From Spirosoma sordidisoli (GTDB lineage Bacteria > Bacteroidota > Bacteroidia > Cytophagales > Spirosomataceae), in NCBI RefSeq assembly GCF_004138325.1, contig NZ_SBLB01000003.1, positions 186,001-250,000 on the forward strand: a stretch of 64,000 nt of DNA. The letters run 5' to 3'. Shown here in pieces: positions 44,350-53,954 of this stretch. The notes under the pieces were generated by a model, which did not search any database, was not told the origin of the DNA, and was given only the letters and a program-made list of their open reading frames with translations. The position numbers and the translations under genes were made by a program. Within the stretch, counting starts at the first letter, position 1, and every line of letters begins with the position of its first letter.

Positions 44350-45504
44350 TTACTGGCCTTCCTGAGCGGCCTCCCTGAGTTCGGGAAGGCGTCCCTGCAG
44401 ACGCGAAAGGGTTGCGTTGGGCAGATGGGGCAGTACGAGTCGGGCTACGTAGTTGGCCTCGTCGAGTAGGGGATAGCCAGAGAGGATGAAGGCCCGCATG
44501 CCCATGTCCATGTATCGGTTGAGTTTGTCGACGATCTGCTCCGCACTGCCGACCAGCGCTCCACCCGCCCCCGACCGGGCTTTGCCAATATCGGTCCACA
44601 AGAGGGGTTCTACAAACCCCTCGGCATCGGCTTCGGTGCGAAGCTCATTCTGCCGACGTACACCCAGCGACCAGGAACTTTGGGACGCGTTCTTCATCGC
44701 AGCCCCCCGCACCGGGTCAAACTTTGACATAATATGCCGGGCCCAGGCCCTGGCTTCGGCTTCGGTTTCCCGCACAATGATGTGTATTCTTAACCCGAAA
44801 TCGACCTGCCGCCCGTAGCGGGCCGCGCGTTGCGAAACGTCTTCCATATTGGCGTACAAACTCTCTTCCTTTTCGGGCCACATCAGAAACACATCGCAAT
44901 ACTGGGCACAGACTTCCCGGGCGCCGTCGGAGGTGCCGCCGAAATAGAGCAGGGGGCCACCGTTCTGCTGGGATGGCCTGATCGGGTCGGTAGAGAGGGA
45001 GAGTTTACCATAAACGGGCCCGTCGTGCTCGATGCGGTCGGCGGTCCAGGCCTGCCTGAGGATTTGTATGGTCTCGGCGCAGCGCTGGTAGCGCAATTCG
45101 GCATCTTCCTGATAACCGGGCAGGTCTGAGTTTATGATGTTGATCGTGAGTCGCCCCTTCAGCATATGATCCAGCGACGCGAGCGTACGGGCCAGCATGG
45201 GCGGGTGCATCTCTCCGCATCGAATAGCCGTCAGGAGGTTGATCCGCTGCAGATCAGGTGCTACCCCCGCGGCAAAGGGAACAACCTCCAGACCGGGCAT
45301 ATAGGAAGTCGGGAGCAGGAGATTGCTGAAGCCCAGGCGTTCGGCCGCCAGCGCAATGTCACGACAATGGGCGAAGGTGGCCCGGGCCGGGTCGCGTACG
45401 CTCAGGAATTCAGTATCTTCTCCGCAGAGGTCAGAGAACCAGGCTACTTCGCAGACGCGGTCAGCCGTACGGGTCGCTATGGGAACAATGGGTTGGTCAA
45501 GCAT
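44350..45504 (-). CDS. LLM-class FMN-dependent monooxygenase (SsuD-like), first of two
   Basis: A 384-residue luciferase-like flavin monooxygenase. Features: DIALAAERLGFSNLLLPTSYMPG, RINLLTAIRCGEMHPPMLARTLASLDHMLKGRLTINIINSDLPG, YFGGTSDGAREVCAQYCDVFLMW and the C-terminal TDIGKARSGAGGALVGSAEQIVDKLNRY. These match the alkanesulfonate monooxygenase (SsuD)/SfnG branch, which cleaves C-S bonds using reduced FMN. The substrate is unknown. The frame is open to 45570, but the ATG at 45504 lies 16 bp behind the permease stop and gives a normal start. It is the last gene of the minus-strand cluster and ends at the dnaK terminator. The needed flavin reductase is not in the window. Confidence 0.86.
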   Translation of the reverse strand: MLDQPIVPIATRTADRVCEVAWFSDLCGEDTEFLSVRDPARATFAHCRDIALAAERLGFSNLLLPTSYMPGLEVVPFAAGVAPDLQRINLLTAIRCGEMHPPMLARTLASLDHMLKGRLTINIINSDLPGYQEDAELRYQRCAETIQILRQAWTADRIEHDGPVYGKLSLSTDPIRPSQQNGGPLLYFGGTSDGAREVCAQYCDVFLMWPEKEESLYANMEDVSQRAARYGRQVDFGLRIHIIVRETEAEARAWARHIMSKFDPVRGAAMKNASQSSWSLGVRRQNELRTEADAEGFVEPLLWTDIGKARSGAGGALVGSAEQIVDKLNRYMDMGMRAFILSGYPLLDEANYVARLVLPHLPNATLSRLQGRLPELREAAQEGQ

Positions 45505-45520
45505 AAAATTCAAAGTACTA

Positions 45521-46807
45521 TCAAGCTGATCGCATCCGCCAGTAAATGAGCAGGCCAACCGCCCCGGCAATGGCTACATCGCGGGCTTCCCGGCCCGAGC
45601 TGTTACTGAGCAGCCAGCCACAAAGCAGAACGGCCAGCCCGGACACCAGCCAGCCACCCGCCACCCGGAACTGGGCCGACGGCACATCCTGACGCTGCCG
45701 GAGAACGGGTAGGGCCGCGCAGGTCAGCGCAAAATAGGAAAGCCGGATGAGTGTACTCAGAGTGAGCGCGTAGAGAAAGGTTCCGGTTACGGCCAGCAGA
45801 AGCTGACTGGTAGCTGTGATGAGAATGGCCACGTACGGGGTTCGAAATCGGGGGTGGGTGCGGGCCAGCCAGCCGGGTAATTGCTGTTGCTCGGCCATGG
45901 CAAAGAGGAGCCTTGGACCGGTCAGCATCAGGGCGTGGAGCGTACCCAGGGCGGTTAACAGTGCAACTATAGTGATGAACAGCGCCCCGGCCGGCCCCAC
46001 AAACTGCCCCGCAGCGTCGGACAGGGGACGTTCCGACTGCGCCAGATTCGGCAAGGTACCGATGCAGACAACCTGTACGGCCATGAACAACACCGCCACG
46101 GTACCGATCGACACCAGCAGCGCCACCGGAACGGTTCGCTGGGGCTGCTGAACCTCGCCAGACGGGATGGCCGCTACGTCGAAGCCGGAGAAGGTGAAAA
46201 TCAGGAGCAGGACCGCCTGCGAGAAAGGGGCGTAGTCAGGAACGCCGGGAAACCGGAATGCTGCCGGATCGATGAACAACAATCCAAACACCGCAAAGGC
46301 GCCGATCACGACCAGCTTGCTGACCGTGAAGATGGTGTTGACCCGGGCGGATCGCTGTACGCCGATGTAGTTCAGCGTTGCCAGCCCGGCAACCAGAGCC
46401 GTCATCAGTCCGGTGCGCTCCCAGCCTTCGGCCAGCTGGGGGCGGAACAGCGCAGCATAGCTCACAAACAGGTTGCAGATCGACGCGAAGCTGGCCACCC
46501 GCGACAGCCAGAACAGCCAGCCGACCTCGAAGCCGACCAGGGGCCCGAAGGCAACCCGACTGTATAGATAGGGCCCGCCCGTACTGCTGAACCGGCTGCT
46601 GACCTCGGCAAAACAAAGGATAATCAGGGTAACTACGGCCGCACTGACGCCATACGCCAGCAGGCTCCAGGTGCCAACCAGGGCATACAGCCGGGCTGGC
46701 AGTCCCAGAATCCCCGCGCCTATGGTAATGTTGATGATCAGCGCAATGAAGTCGAACCGACTGATGCCCCGCAGCAAGCCGGATGGGCTGGCGCCTGAAC
46801 GGCTCAC
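45521..46807 (-). CDS. APC-superfamily amino-acid permease
   Basis: A 428-residue inner-membrane transporter with about twelve helices. The first helix has the APC signature FIALIINITIGAGILGLPARLYALVG, and FTFSGFDVAAIPSGEVQQPQRTVP is the conserved helix-6 region. Starts with GTG whose bases overlap the stop of the M28 peptidase gene (GTGA, 4-bp overlap), so translation is coupled. Likely imports amino acids released by the peptidase. Substrate unknown. Confidence 0.85.
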   Translation of the reverse strand: MSRSGASPSGLLRGISRFDFIALIINITIGAGILGLPARLYALVGTWSLLAYGVSAAVVTLIILCFAEVSSRFSSTGGPYLYSRVAFGPLVGFEVGWLFWLSRVASFASICNLFVSYAALFRPQLAEGWERTGLMTALVAGLATLNYIGVQRSARVNTIFTVSKLVVIGAFAVFGLLFIDPAAFRFPGVPDYAPFSQAVLLLIFTFSGFDVAAIPSGEVQQPQRTVPVALLVSIGTVAVLFMAVQVVCIGTLPNLAQSERPLSDAAGQFVGPAGALFITIVALLTALGTLHALMLTGPRLLFAMAEQQQLPGWLARTHPRFRTPYVAILITATSQLLLAVTGTFLYALTLSTLIRLSYFALTCAALPVLRQRQDVPSAQFRVAGGWLVSGLAVLLCGWLLSNSSGREARDVAIAGAVGLLIYWRMRSA

Positions 46808-48471
46808 CGGACAGCCGCGTTGGTGCCGAACTTGGTACCGAAAAAGTCGCCTTCGTTCCAGACGGGTCGGCTGTCGGACTGGGCGGTCAGGTAGCCGATC
46901 AGGAACTGGAGCTGAACATGGCGGGCAGCCGCGTTCCAGTCGAAGGGCTGGTTCATGTCATCCTGTGGGGTGTGATACACCGTAGCGCGCCAGTCGAGGT
47001 TCAGCTTCGTCCCGTCGCGGTCGTCGCCGGTGGTAGATCCACTCTTGATGTAGATGGCCGGTATGCCCTGCCTGACAAAGCTGAAGTGGTCCGACCGCAT
47101 GAAAACCGCCTGCTCGGGAATTGGGTCTTTTGCGATTTTCACCCCGACAAACTGGGCCGCTGCGTCCACGGCTCCTTTCATACTCGAATGCTCAGAGCCA
47201 TAAGGAACGATGTCGAGCAGCGGATGGAAGAAAAACGGCATGTCGAGGCAGAGGTTGGCAACGATACTGGCCTTAGGAACGGTAGGATTGCTGGCAAAAT
47301 AGTCGGAGCCCAGCAACCCCATCTCTTCGCCCGTTACGGCCACGAACACGATAGACCGGCGTGGCTTCTTTGGCAGGGAGGCAAACAGCCGGGCGGCTTC
47401 CAGGTTGATCGAAACGCCCGATGCATTGTCGTGGGCGCCGTTATTGATCGAATCGCCCTTCACGACCCGGCCCACACCCAGGTGGTCGAGGTGGGAGACG
47501 TAAACGACATACTCGTTTCGAAGCTGCGGATCACTGCCCGGGAGCATACCCACGATGTTTTCGCCGATCAGGCCGTCGTTGAGGTCCGTCTGGGTACGGG
47601 CGCGTACGGACAGGTTGAGCGGAAAAGCCTGTGGCTGGCTTTTGTTGGCCGCGAGCCGGGCTTCTTCGAAGCTTTTGGTACTCGTGGCGAACAGCGAACG
47701 AGCCGTTGAGTCGCCCAGCGACGCAATGACCCGCAGTTGCGGAAAGGTTCGCTGGGTCTGCCCCTTAGGATCGGTCCAGCGGTAGATAGCCTGTCGGTTG
47801 CGGGGGGCGTTGGATTCGATCCGCGCCCGCACATCGGTGGGCAGACTAAAGGTTATCAGGCCGACGGCGCCCCGGGCCGCGGCTATCTCCTGCTTGGCCG
47901 AACCCGTATAGGCCCGCTGGTTCGACGGGAACGTAGCCGGGGCGCCGTTGAAACAGGCTACAATCTTACCCCGCACGTCGATACCGGCGTAATCGTCATA
48001 ACCCAGCTCCGGAGCCGATACCCCGAAGCCGACAAAAACGACTGGCGCGGACACCTCGCTGGTAGCCTGCCCGAAGTTGGGACTTAGTATGAAGTTTTTG
48101 CCGTAGGTAAGCTGTTGTTCCCCTCCGTTCTGAATCAGGGCCATAGAACTGGCCTCTTCCCGAACCTGTGCTTTCCGGAGGGGAACGGCCTGCCGGAACG
48201 TGCCGCGCTGGCCGGCGGGTTTAAAGCCCAGCGTTTTAAACTGGCTTTCGACATACTGAGCCGCCAGCTCGAAGCCGGGCGTGCCCGGTCGGCGACCCGC
48301 CAGTTTATCGTCGGACAGGTAGCGCATGTGCGCTTCGATGGCTTCGGGCCGCACCTGACGGGCTGCCTGCTGGGCTTCATTGGGAATGGTAAGAGAGGTA
48401 GTCTGGGCTGAAGCCAGTTGAAAAAGCCCCAGCTGTACACTGAGGGCAAGGGCAATGCGATGTCCTTTCAT
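46804..48471 (-). CDS. Exported M28 family aminopeptidase
   Basis: A 555-residue exported zinc peptidase (signal peptide to about residue 22, LASAQ). The N-terminal part contains a PA-like inserted domain (VVFVGFGVSAPELGYDDYAGIDVRGKIV). The M28 catalytic part has HLDHLG, GAHDNASG, TGEEMGLLGSDYF, DMPFF and RSDHFSFV, covering the two-zinc ligands and the catalytic Glu. Likely releases N-terminal residues or splits dipeptides in the periplasm. Coupled to the downstream permease by a 4-bp overlap; an upstream permease gene is 69 bp away. Confidence 0.9.
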   Translation of the reverse strand: MKGHRIALALSVQLGLFQLASAQTTSLTIPNEAQQAARQVRPEAIEAHMRYLSDDKLAGRRPGTPGFELAAQYVESQFKTLGFKPAGQRGTFRQAVPLRKAQVREEASSMALIQNGGEQQLTYGKNFILSPNFGQATSEVSAPVVFVGFGVSAPELGYDDYAGIDVRGKIVACFNGAPATFPSNQRAYTGSAKQEIAAARGAVGLITFSLPTDVRARIESNAPRNRQAIYRWTDPKGQTQRTFPQLRVIASLGDSTARSLFATSTKSFEEARLAANKSQPQAFPLNLSVRARTQTDLNDGLIGENIVGMLPGSDPQLRNEYVVYVSHLDHLGVGRVVKGDSINNGAHDNASGVSINLEAARLFASLPKKPRRSIVFVAVTGEEMGLLGSDYFASNPTVPKASIVANLCLDMPFFFHPLLDIVPYGSEHSSMKGAVDAAAQFVGVKIAKDPIPEQAVFMRSDHFSFVRQGIPAIYIKSGSTTGDDRDGTKLNLDWRATVYHTPQDDMNQPFDWNAAARHVQLQFLIGYLTAQSDSRPVWNEGDFFGTKFGTNAAVR

Positions 48472-48540
48472 AAAGCGAGTTGATGTCGGGTGGCGGCAGG
48501 CGGTCTGTCGCCGATCACGAAAGATACTAAAAAGCCCGTA

Positions 48541-49983
48541 TCAGGGTGCTGTTGACGTCAGTTTGCTGCGTTTACGGCCGTAGGTGTAGTAGATAACCAG
48601 CCCGATGGCCAGCCAGATAATCAGCCGGAGCCAGGTGTCGCCGGGTAGCGAAAACATCATGACGGCGCAGGTAATGATGCCGAGTATGGGTACGACCGGC
48701 ACCCAGGGCGTGCGGAAGGCGCGGGGCGCATCGGGTTGCTTTTTGCGCAGGATCAGGACGCCCAGGCATACCATAACAAACGCCAGCAGGGTACCGATAC
48801 TGGTCATCTCGCCCACTACCCGGATGGGGACAAAGCCGGCAAACAGGCCGATGAATACGCAGAGCAGCACGTTCGATTTCCAGGGCGTGCGGAATCGGGG
48901 ATGCACCTGGGAAAAGGCACTGGGCAGCAGGCCGTCGCGGCTCATCGAGAAAAATACCCGCGACTGCCCCAGCAGGTCGACCAGAATGACGGAGGTATAC
49001 CCGATCAGGATGGCGCCGATGATCAGCTGGCCCAGCCAGGGGTAAGGAGTTTTGTCGATGGCGATGGCCACGGGGGCCGCGCTGTCTTTAAACTCGGTAT
49101 AGTTGGCCATCCCCGTCATGACATAGCCGAATACCACGAACAGAATGGTACAGACAACCAGCGAGCCGATGATTCCAATAGGCATGTCGCGCTGCGGATT
49201 ACGGGCTTCCTGCGCCATGGTCGCTACGATGTCGAAGCCGATAAAGACAAAGAAAACCACACCCGCTCCGCGCAGAACCCCACTCCAGCCGTACTCACCG
49301 AACGTACCGGTGTTGGCGGGTATGTAGGGCTGGTAGTTGGCGGGGTCGATGTAATTCCAGCCAATGGCAATGAAGACCAGTACCACCAGCACCTTCAGCA
49401 CGACGACAACCGCGTTGAACAGGGCCGAACCCGAGGTGCCACGTACGATAATACTGGTGATCACCACCACGATCAGCACGGCGGGTAAGTTGATCAGCCC
49501 CGATACCACCGACCCATCGGCCCCGGTAGCGGTCTCGAACGGCGATAGCATCAGCTGCGGGGGCAGGTGTAACCCGAAGGTGCCCAGAAACCGGTTCAGA
49601 TACTGCGACCAGCTAATGGCCACCGTAGCGGCTCCGACCGAATATTCGAGAACCAGATCCCAGCCGATGATCCAGGCAAACAGCTCGCCCAGGGTGGCGT
49701 AGGCGTATGTATAGGCACTGCCCGCCACGGGTACCATGGCCGCAAATTCGGCATAACAGAGCGCACTGAAGGCACATCCTACGGCGGCAACAACAAAGGA
49801 AAGAGTAACAGCTGGACCGGCATGATTGGCCGCAGCGATACCCGTTAGAGAAAACAGGCCGGCGCCGATAATGACACCAATGCCGATAGCAACGAGATTG
49901 AACGCGCCCAGCGAGCGTTTGAGGGTCTGCTCTCCGCTTTCGGCGGCTTCCTGCCGAAGCAGGGCAAGCGATTTGATACGCAT
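48541..49983 (-). CDS. APC-superfamily amino-acid permease (CAT type)
   Basis: A 480-residue permease of the cationic amino acid transporter-like group (YfnA-like). Helix 1 has LVAIGIGVIIGAGLFSLTGIAA. AMVPVAGSAYTYAYATLGELFAWIIGWDLVLEY is the hallmark segment. Helix 6 has VFFVFIGFDIVATMAQEARNPQRDMP, and the late segment reads GQSRVFFSMSRDGLLPSAFSQVHPRFRTPW. About twelve to fourteen helices. Likely cationic or neutral amino acid/H+ uptake. It heads a sub-operon: an exact -7 box lies at 50081-50088 and the leader contains a 10-bp hairpin (50023-50050). Confidence 0.88.
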   Translation of the reverse strand: MRIKSLALLRQEAAESGEQTLKRSLGAFNLVAIGIGVIIGAGLFSLTGIAAANHAGPAVTLSFVVAAVGCAFSALCYAEFAAMVPVAGSAYTYAYATLGELFAWIIGWDLVLEYSVGAATVAISWSQYLNRFLGTFGLHLPPQLMLSPFETATGADGSVVSGLINLPAVLIVVVITSIIVRGTSGSALFNAVVVVLKVLVVLVFIAIGWNYIDPANYQPYIPANTGTFGEYGWSGVLRGAGVVFFVFIGFDIVATMAQEARNPQRDMPIGIIGSLVVCTILFVVFGYVMTGMANYTEFKDSAAPVAIAIDKTPYPWLGQLIIGAILIGYTSVILVDLLGQSRVFFSMSRDGLLPSAFSQVHPRFRTPWKSNVLLCVFIGLFAGFVPIRVVGEMTSIGTLLAFVMVCLGVLILRKKQPDAPRAFRTPWVPVVPILGIITCAVMMFSLPGDTWLRLIIWLAIGLVIYYTYGRKRSKLTSTAP

Positions 49984-50022
49984 ATACTGAAGAATGTTGA
50001 TGAGCCGCCGGAGCGGTGTTGC

Positions 50023-50050
50023 CGGCTTCGCCCCAGGTTTGGCGAAGCCG
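50023..50050 (-). promoter_or_regulatory. Leader hairpin of the APC permease
   Basis: CGGCTTCGCC (50023-50032) pairs with GGCGAAGCCG (50041-50050) with an 8-nt loop, in the 5' leader that would start near 50074. A possible attenuator; no T-run. Confidence 0.4.
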
Positions 50051-50080
50051 ACTATTGGGGAGATTGGTTAAACCCCGAAA

Positions 50081-50088
50081 CAAAGGTA
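50081..50088 (-). promoter_or_regulatory. Bacteroidota -7 box (TAccTTTG) dividing the cluster
   Basis: Exact TAnnTTTG on the minus strand, about 100 bp upstream of the first APC permease of the downstream half. With the hairpin at 50104-50137 it suggests that APC-M28-APC-LLM is its own transcription unit. Confidence 0.55.
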
Positions 50089-50103
50089 GTCATACCAGTA
50101 AAC

Positions 50104-50137
50104 ACCCTCTGCCGGACGACCAGGGTCAGCAGAGGGT
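50104..50137 (-). terminator. Terminator-like hairpin after the M14 gene
   Basis: ACCCTCTGC (50104-50112) pairs with GCAGAGGGT (50129-50137) around a 16-nt loop; the following T content (GTGTTTACT) is modest. Confidence 0.5.
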
Positions 50138-50193
50138 GGGATGATCGATGCAGGGCCGGTGACGGATGAACGGGTACGACCCAGGCTGATGAA

Positions 50194-52845
50194 TCAGTTC
50201 TCTTCTTCGCTGATGGGCAGGCCAACGGGGGTGTTCACCAGCGGGCCAAAGAGAACGGCGTTCAGAAAAAGGCGCGACGTACCGTGCCAGTACGACCGGA
50301 ACGCCGGGTTATCGGCAAAAAGCACCACCCGGCCCTGCCCCTCCGGACTCACCACGATGGCCGCCGAGTTGTTGATCTTTTTCAGGTTCTCTTTCGAGAC
50401 ATAGCCACTTACCAGCGAATTGGGGCTGTATTTAGCCACGGTGTTGTAGGGGCTGCTGCCCGACTTGAGCAGGGTGGTCCCGTTGCGGAACACGAAGATG
50501 CGCCGGTCCGACAGCCCGAAACCGATAGGATGGGTAATGTCGAGGTCGGCCGTGTAGATAGATCCGGCAACGGCTTTGGTGCCCTCCCGTTCGGCTACGC
50601 GGCCAAAATCAGCTCGTTCGGTTGAACGGCTTGTATCCGGCCGGGCCGATGCCAGCAGGTTTTCGCGGGTTAGCCCCTGCCTGACCGCCCACTCGGAAGC
50701 GGTTTTGGTCGTGATCAGAGTTCCGCCGTTCTCGACCCAGCTTTTCAGCTTGCTTACCAGCGCTTTATCGAGGCTGTTGTATTGACCACCTACCAGTACC
50801 ACCGTGTTGTACCGGTTCCAGTCGACCCGGTTCAGGTTGCCGGGATCGAGCTTGCTGACCGGCAGGTTCAGTTGATCACTGAGTAAAAACCAGACTTCGC
50901 CAGCTTCGGACGGGTTCACCCCGGGTCCGGCCAGCAGCGCTACCTCCGGCTTGCGCAGCGCCCGGATGTTGTTGCTGCCCAGGTCAATACCTTTGGCGTT
51001 GAAGCCGGTCGAAACCCCGGTAAAGGTAACGCCCGTCCGCTGGCCAACGCTGCTCAGCAGGCTAACGAGCGAGTCGGCCGTAAGCTTCTGACCGGCTACC
51101 GGAATGACGATCGAGCCCGCCTGGAAATCGGTCTGTATCGACTCCCGGGGAAGCGACTGAGCACCCGAACCGCCCGGGCGGTTCGGTGGGTTAATGCTGA
51201 AGGACTTCAGCGCTACTTTGGTCAGCACCCCGGCCTGTTGCAGCGCCGTCAGCGCCTTCGACGAATGATAGTCTGACCAGTTCAGCAGATACGCGTAGGG
51301 CGATGGCCCGCCTGCCAGCCCTCCCTGCACGGGTTTGAGCGTCCTGATCGGTTCGCCGGTGGCCAGGGCCGCGTCTTTGAGTTTGGCGTAGGGGAGGCCG
51401 TAACCATGAATCAGTGACCAGCCCGTAACGTCGTAGAAAACACTGTCGTGGAATGTCGTCACCTCCTCAAATATGGAATGGACCAGCCGGTAGTTCGGCT
51501 GAGCGGTAGGCACCACATAGGCGCGGCCGGGCTCGAAGGTTTTGCCGCCCGCACTTGTCGTTTGCTTCAGGTCGTAAAAGCGGATGTTATGCCGGAGCAG
51601 CAGATCGGCGAAGCGGTTGGTCAGGTTCGGGTCGGCGGCAGCCCCAAAAACATAGGACTTGGTAGGGAATTTCTGCGCATCGGTCAGGGCAGACGCAAAA
51701 AAGTCGCGTTGGTGCCGCAGATACAGTTCTTTCTCCTCCACGGCGCCCTGTACCGCAGCCAGCCCCGTACGCAGGTGATTACGGATCGTGAACGGAAACG
51801 TAACGACCCCGTTGCTGCCTTCCTGCGCCAGCCCCCGCGAACTGCCCACTTCGAAGGTAACCCCCACACCCCCCGTAAAGTCGGGATAGGTCGATCCATA
51901 AATGGGCGACAGGTTGTCGAACTGCTCTTTGGTCCAGTAGAGCGACCCGATGCCATCGAGAGCCCGCGCAAAATACCGGGCCAGCCGTACGTTCAGCACG
52001 TCGTAGGTGGCCCGGGGAATCAGGTCGTTTTCCGTACTGAAGGGTTTCGAGGGTTCGAAGTAATACGTACTGCTGGTGCCCATCTCGTGAAAATCGATCA
52101 TCACGTTCGGCAGCCAGTCCTGGTGGAACTTCATCCGGTTGCGGCTTTCTACGTGGGCCAGCGGCAGCCAGTCGCGGTTGAGGTCGTTGAGGTAATGGTT
52201 GAACCGACCATTGGGCCAGCCCTCGTTATGCTCCCGGTCGAGGGGGTCGGTCACCGGCGGAACGGATTTGTGCTGGTTGAACCACTGGGTGGCCCGGTCG
52301 CGGCCATCGGGGTTTTCGGCGGGGTCGAGGGTAACGACGGCTTCGCTGAGCCAGCGGGCTACATCGGGGCTGGTCGAGGCCGTCAGGTAGTAGGCCGTCA
52401 GCAGGGCGGCTTCACTGCTCGAGCTCTCGTTGCCGTGTACGGTATAGGCCAGGTGAACAACAACCGGCAGCGCGCCATAGCTGGGAGCGCTGGCTTTGGG
52501 GTCGGCCAGTTGCAGGTGCTGCTGCCGAATCGTTTCCAGATTTTTCTGGTTGGGGGCCGAGGTGAAAAAGGCAATCACCTGCGGCCGTTCTTCGTAGGTT
52601 TTGCCGATGGGTTGCAGGCTGACTTTGTCCGACAGTCGATCCAGTTCCTTCAGGTAATCGACGATACGGTCGTAGCGGGTAAAATGCGAGCCGATGGGGT
52701 AGCCCAGAAACTGCTCGGGGGTCGGTATGGCCGGGTCGAAGGCGGCTTTGTGATCGGCGAAGTAATAGCTGCTCTGGGCAAGGGTCGGTTCGGTGACCGC
52801 CAGGGAGCCCAGCAAGGCCATGGCCAGTAGGTACGGTTTGCGCAT
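50194..52845 (-). CDS. Exported M14 family zinc carboxypeptidase
   Basis: An 883-residue exported peptidase (signal peptide MRKPYLLAMALLGSLAVTEPTLAQ). The M14 zinc site is HGNESSSSEAALL (H..E) with the third ligand in MIDFHEMGTSSTYYFE. The catalytic Glu is likely in VTFEVGSSRG. A long C-terminal region of about 500 residues follows, with a GATase-like segment near 640-760 (PEVALLAGPGVNPSEAGEVW, VVLVGGQYNSLDKALV), a layout known in bacterial M14 proteins of unknown specificity. The ATG at 52845 is chosen because the signal peptide starts there. It follows the LLM gene by 67 bp. Confidence 0.88.
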   Translation of the reverse strand: MRKPYLLAMALLGSLAVTEPTLAQSSYYFADHKAAFDPAIPTPEQFLGYPIGSHFTRYDRIVDYLKELDRLSDKVSLQPIGKTYEERPQVIAFFTSAPNQKNLETIRQQHLQLADPKASAPSYGALPVVVHLAYTVHGNESSSSEAALLTAYYLTASTSPDVARWLSEAVVTLDPAENPDGRDRATQWFNQHKSVPPVTDPLDREHNEGWPNGRFNHYLNDLNRDWLPLAHVESRNRMKFHQDWLPNVMIDFHEMGTSSTYYFEPSKPFSTENDLIPRATYDVLNVRLARYFARALDGIGSLYWTKEQFDNLSPIYGSTYPDFTGGVGVTFEVGSSRGLAQEGSNGVVTFPFTIRNHLRTGLAAVQGAVEEKELYLRHQRDFFASALTDAQKFPTKSYVFGAAADPNLTNRFADLLLRHNIRFYDLKQTTSAGGKTFEPGRAYVVPTAQPNYRLVHSIFEEVTTFHDSVFYDVTGWSLIHGYGLPYAKLKDAALATGEPIRTLKPVQGGLAGGPSPYAYLLNWSDYHSSKALTALQQAGVLTKVALKSFSINPPNRPGGSGAQSLPRESIQTDFQAGSIVIPVAGQKLTADSLVSLLSSVGQRTGVTFTGVSTGFNAKGIDLGSNNIRALRKPEVALLAGPGVNPSEAGEVWFLLSDQLNLPVSKLDPGNLNRVDWNRYNTVVLVGGQYNSLDKALVSKLKSWVENGGTLITTKTASEWAVRQGLTRENLLASARPDTSRSTERADFGRVAEREGTKAVAGSIYTADLDITHPIGFGLSDRRIFVFRNGTTLLKSGSSPYNTVAKYSPNSLVSGYVSKENLKKINNSAAIVVSPEGQGRVVLFADNPAFRSYWHGTSRLFLNAVLFGPLVNTPVGLPISEEEN

Positions 52846-52912
52846 AGTGGGTAGCTTTTCGGGTAAGGTTGGGTGGCCCGGCACCAGTCTGGCCGGTGCC
52901 GGGCCGGAAAAA

Positions 52913-53944
52913 TCAGGCGATGACGCGAATAACGGCTTCGGAGAACCGCTCCATCTCTTCTAGTTGCGGACTGCACTGCAGCAGCAGAAAGTCGACTCCA
53001 ACGGCTTCGAAGGCCGCTACCTGCTCGGCAACCTGGTCTGGCACGCCGGTCAGCCCCGACCGCAGCCCCCGATTCGATACCGAATAGTCGGCCAGGGAGG
53101 GCTGCTTCTCCAGCTGGGTGCCGGCCAGCCACTGCTGGTAGTTTTTGTAGCCAGCCGACGAATGCTGCACGTTGGTAATGCGGTCGATCTCGCGCTTCAC
53201 CTCGGCTTCGGTGTTACGCACGATCGAGTAGCCCGCCACGCCGAACTTCATGGGCGGCAGCTCGGGACGTAGCCGTGCGCGCCGTTCGCGGAGGTCGTTG
53301 ATTCGGCGGCCGATGGCGGCCGGCTCGTCGCCGTGCATCACATACCCGTCGCAGAGGCTGGCAATCATGTTTTTGGCTGCTTCGGACTCACCGCCTGCGT
53401 AGATGAACGGTCGGGGCGAGGAGATCGGTTTGGGCTGCAGGATCGAGTCCTCTACCCGGTAGTAGTTGCCGGTGAACGAAAAATGATCCTGTTTCCAGAG
53501 GTTGTCGACCACGTGCAGCCATTCGGCGGTGCGCGCATACCGGTCGTCGTGCTGTTCGAAATGAACCCCGTACTTACGCGCTTCGTCCTGCCACCACGAG
53601 GATACAACGTTGAGGGTTAAGCGGCCTCCGCTGATGTGGTCGATATTAGCGGCCTGTTTGGCCAGCAGCGCGGGCTGATGAAAGGTAGGCCGAACCGCGA
53701 CCATCAGTTCGATGCGGTTCGTAACGGCCGCCAGCGCAGCCGCCGTCGACCAGGCGTCGAGCGAAGGGGCCTCTTCGCCTTTGATGTCATTCAGGTTCAG
53801 TTCAGCAATCAGCGTCAGGTCGTAGCCCCAGTCTTCTGAGCGCTGGGCCAGGTTTTTGACATAGGCCCAGTCGGGGCGCATCTGCTCGTCGTCGATGTTG
53901 CGAAGCCACCCGCCAAAAACGGGTAGCCAGTAGCCAAATTTCAT
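52913..53944 (-). CDS. LLM-class FMN-dependent monooxygenase (SsuD/SfnG-like), second of two
   Basis: A 343-residue luciferase-like monooxygenase starting MKFGYWLPVFGGWLRN. Features: YDLTLIAELNLNDIKG, LAAVTNRIELMVAVRPTFHQPALLAKQAANIDHISGGRLTLNVVSSWW, QHDDRYARTAEWL, and YAGGESEAAKNMIASLCDGYVMHGD. The end segment LRSGLTGVPDQVAEQVAAFEAVGVDFLLLQCSPQLEEMERF is typical. Relatives use reduced FMN and O2 to break C-S bonds of sulfonates or sulfones, but members of this branch may oxidise other substrates. It lies 10 bp behind the ATP-grasp gene, so both are surely co-transcribed. Confidence 0.87.
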   Translation of the reverse strand: MKFGYWLPVFGGWLRNIDDEQMRPDWAYVKNLAQRSEDWGYDLTLIAELNLNDIKGEEAPSLDAWSTAAALAAVTNRIELMVAVRPTFHQPALLAKQAANIDHISGGRLTLNVVSSWWQDEARKYGVHFEQHDDRYARTAEWLHVVDNLWKQDHFSFTGNYYRVEDSILQPKPISSPRPFIYAGGESEAAKNMIASLCDGYVMHGDEPAAIGRRINDLRERRARLRPELPPMKFGVAGYSIVRNTEAEVKREIDRITNVQHSSAGYKNYQQWLAGTQLEKQPSLADYSVSNRGLRSGLTGVPDQVAEQVAAFEAVGVDFLLLQCSPQLEEMERFSEAVIRVIA

Positions 53945-53954
53945 AGGTATGGGA

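Noticed and set aside
51448..52830. A 460-codon open frame antisense to the M14 peptidase
   Set aside because: Shadow of a GC-rich gene; the opposite strand has clear M14 motifs and signal peptide.
52913..53944. Naming the second LLM enzyme SfnG (dimethylsulfone monooxygenase)
   Set aside because: Same superfamily, but its N-terminus and several core segments differ from SfnG as I recall it; only a family-level call is safe.
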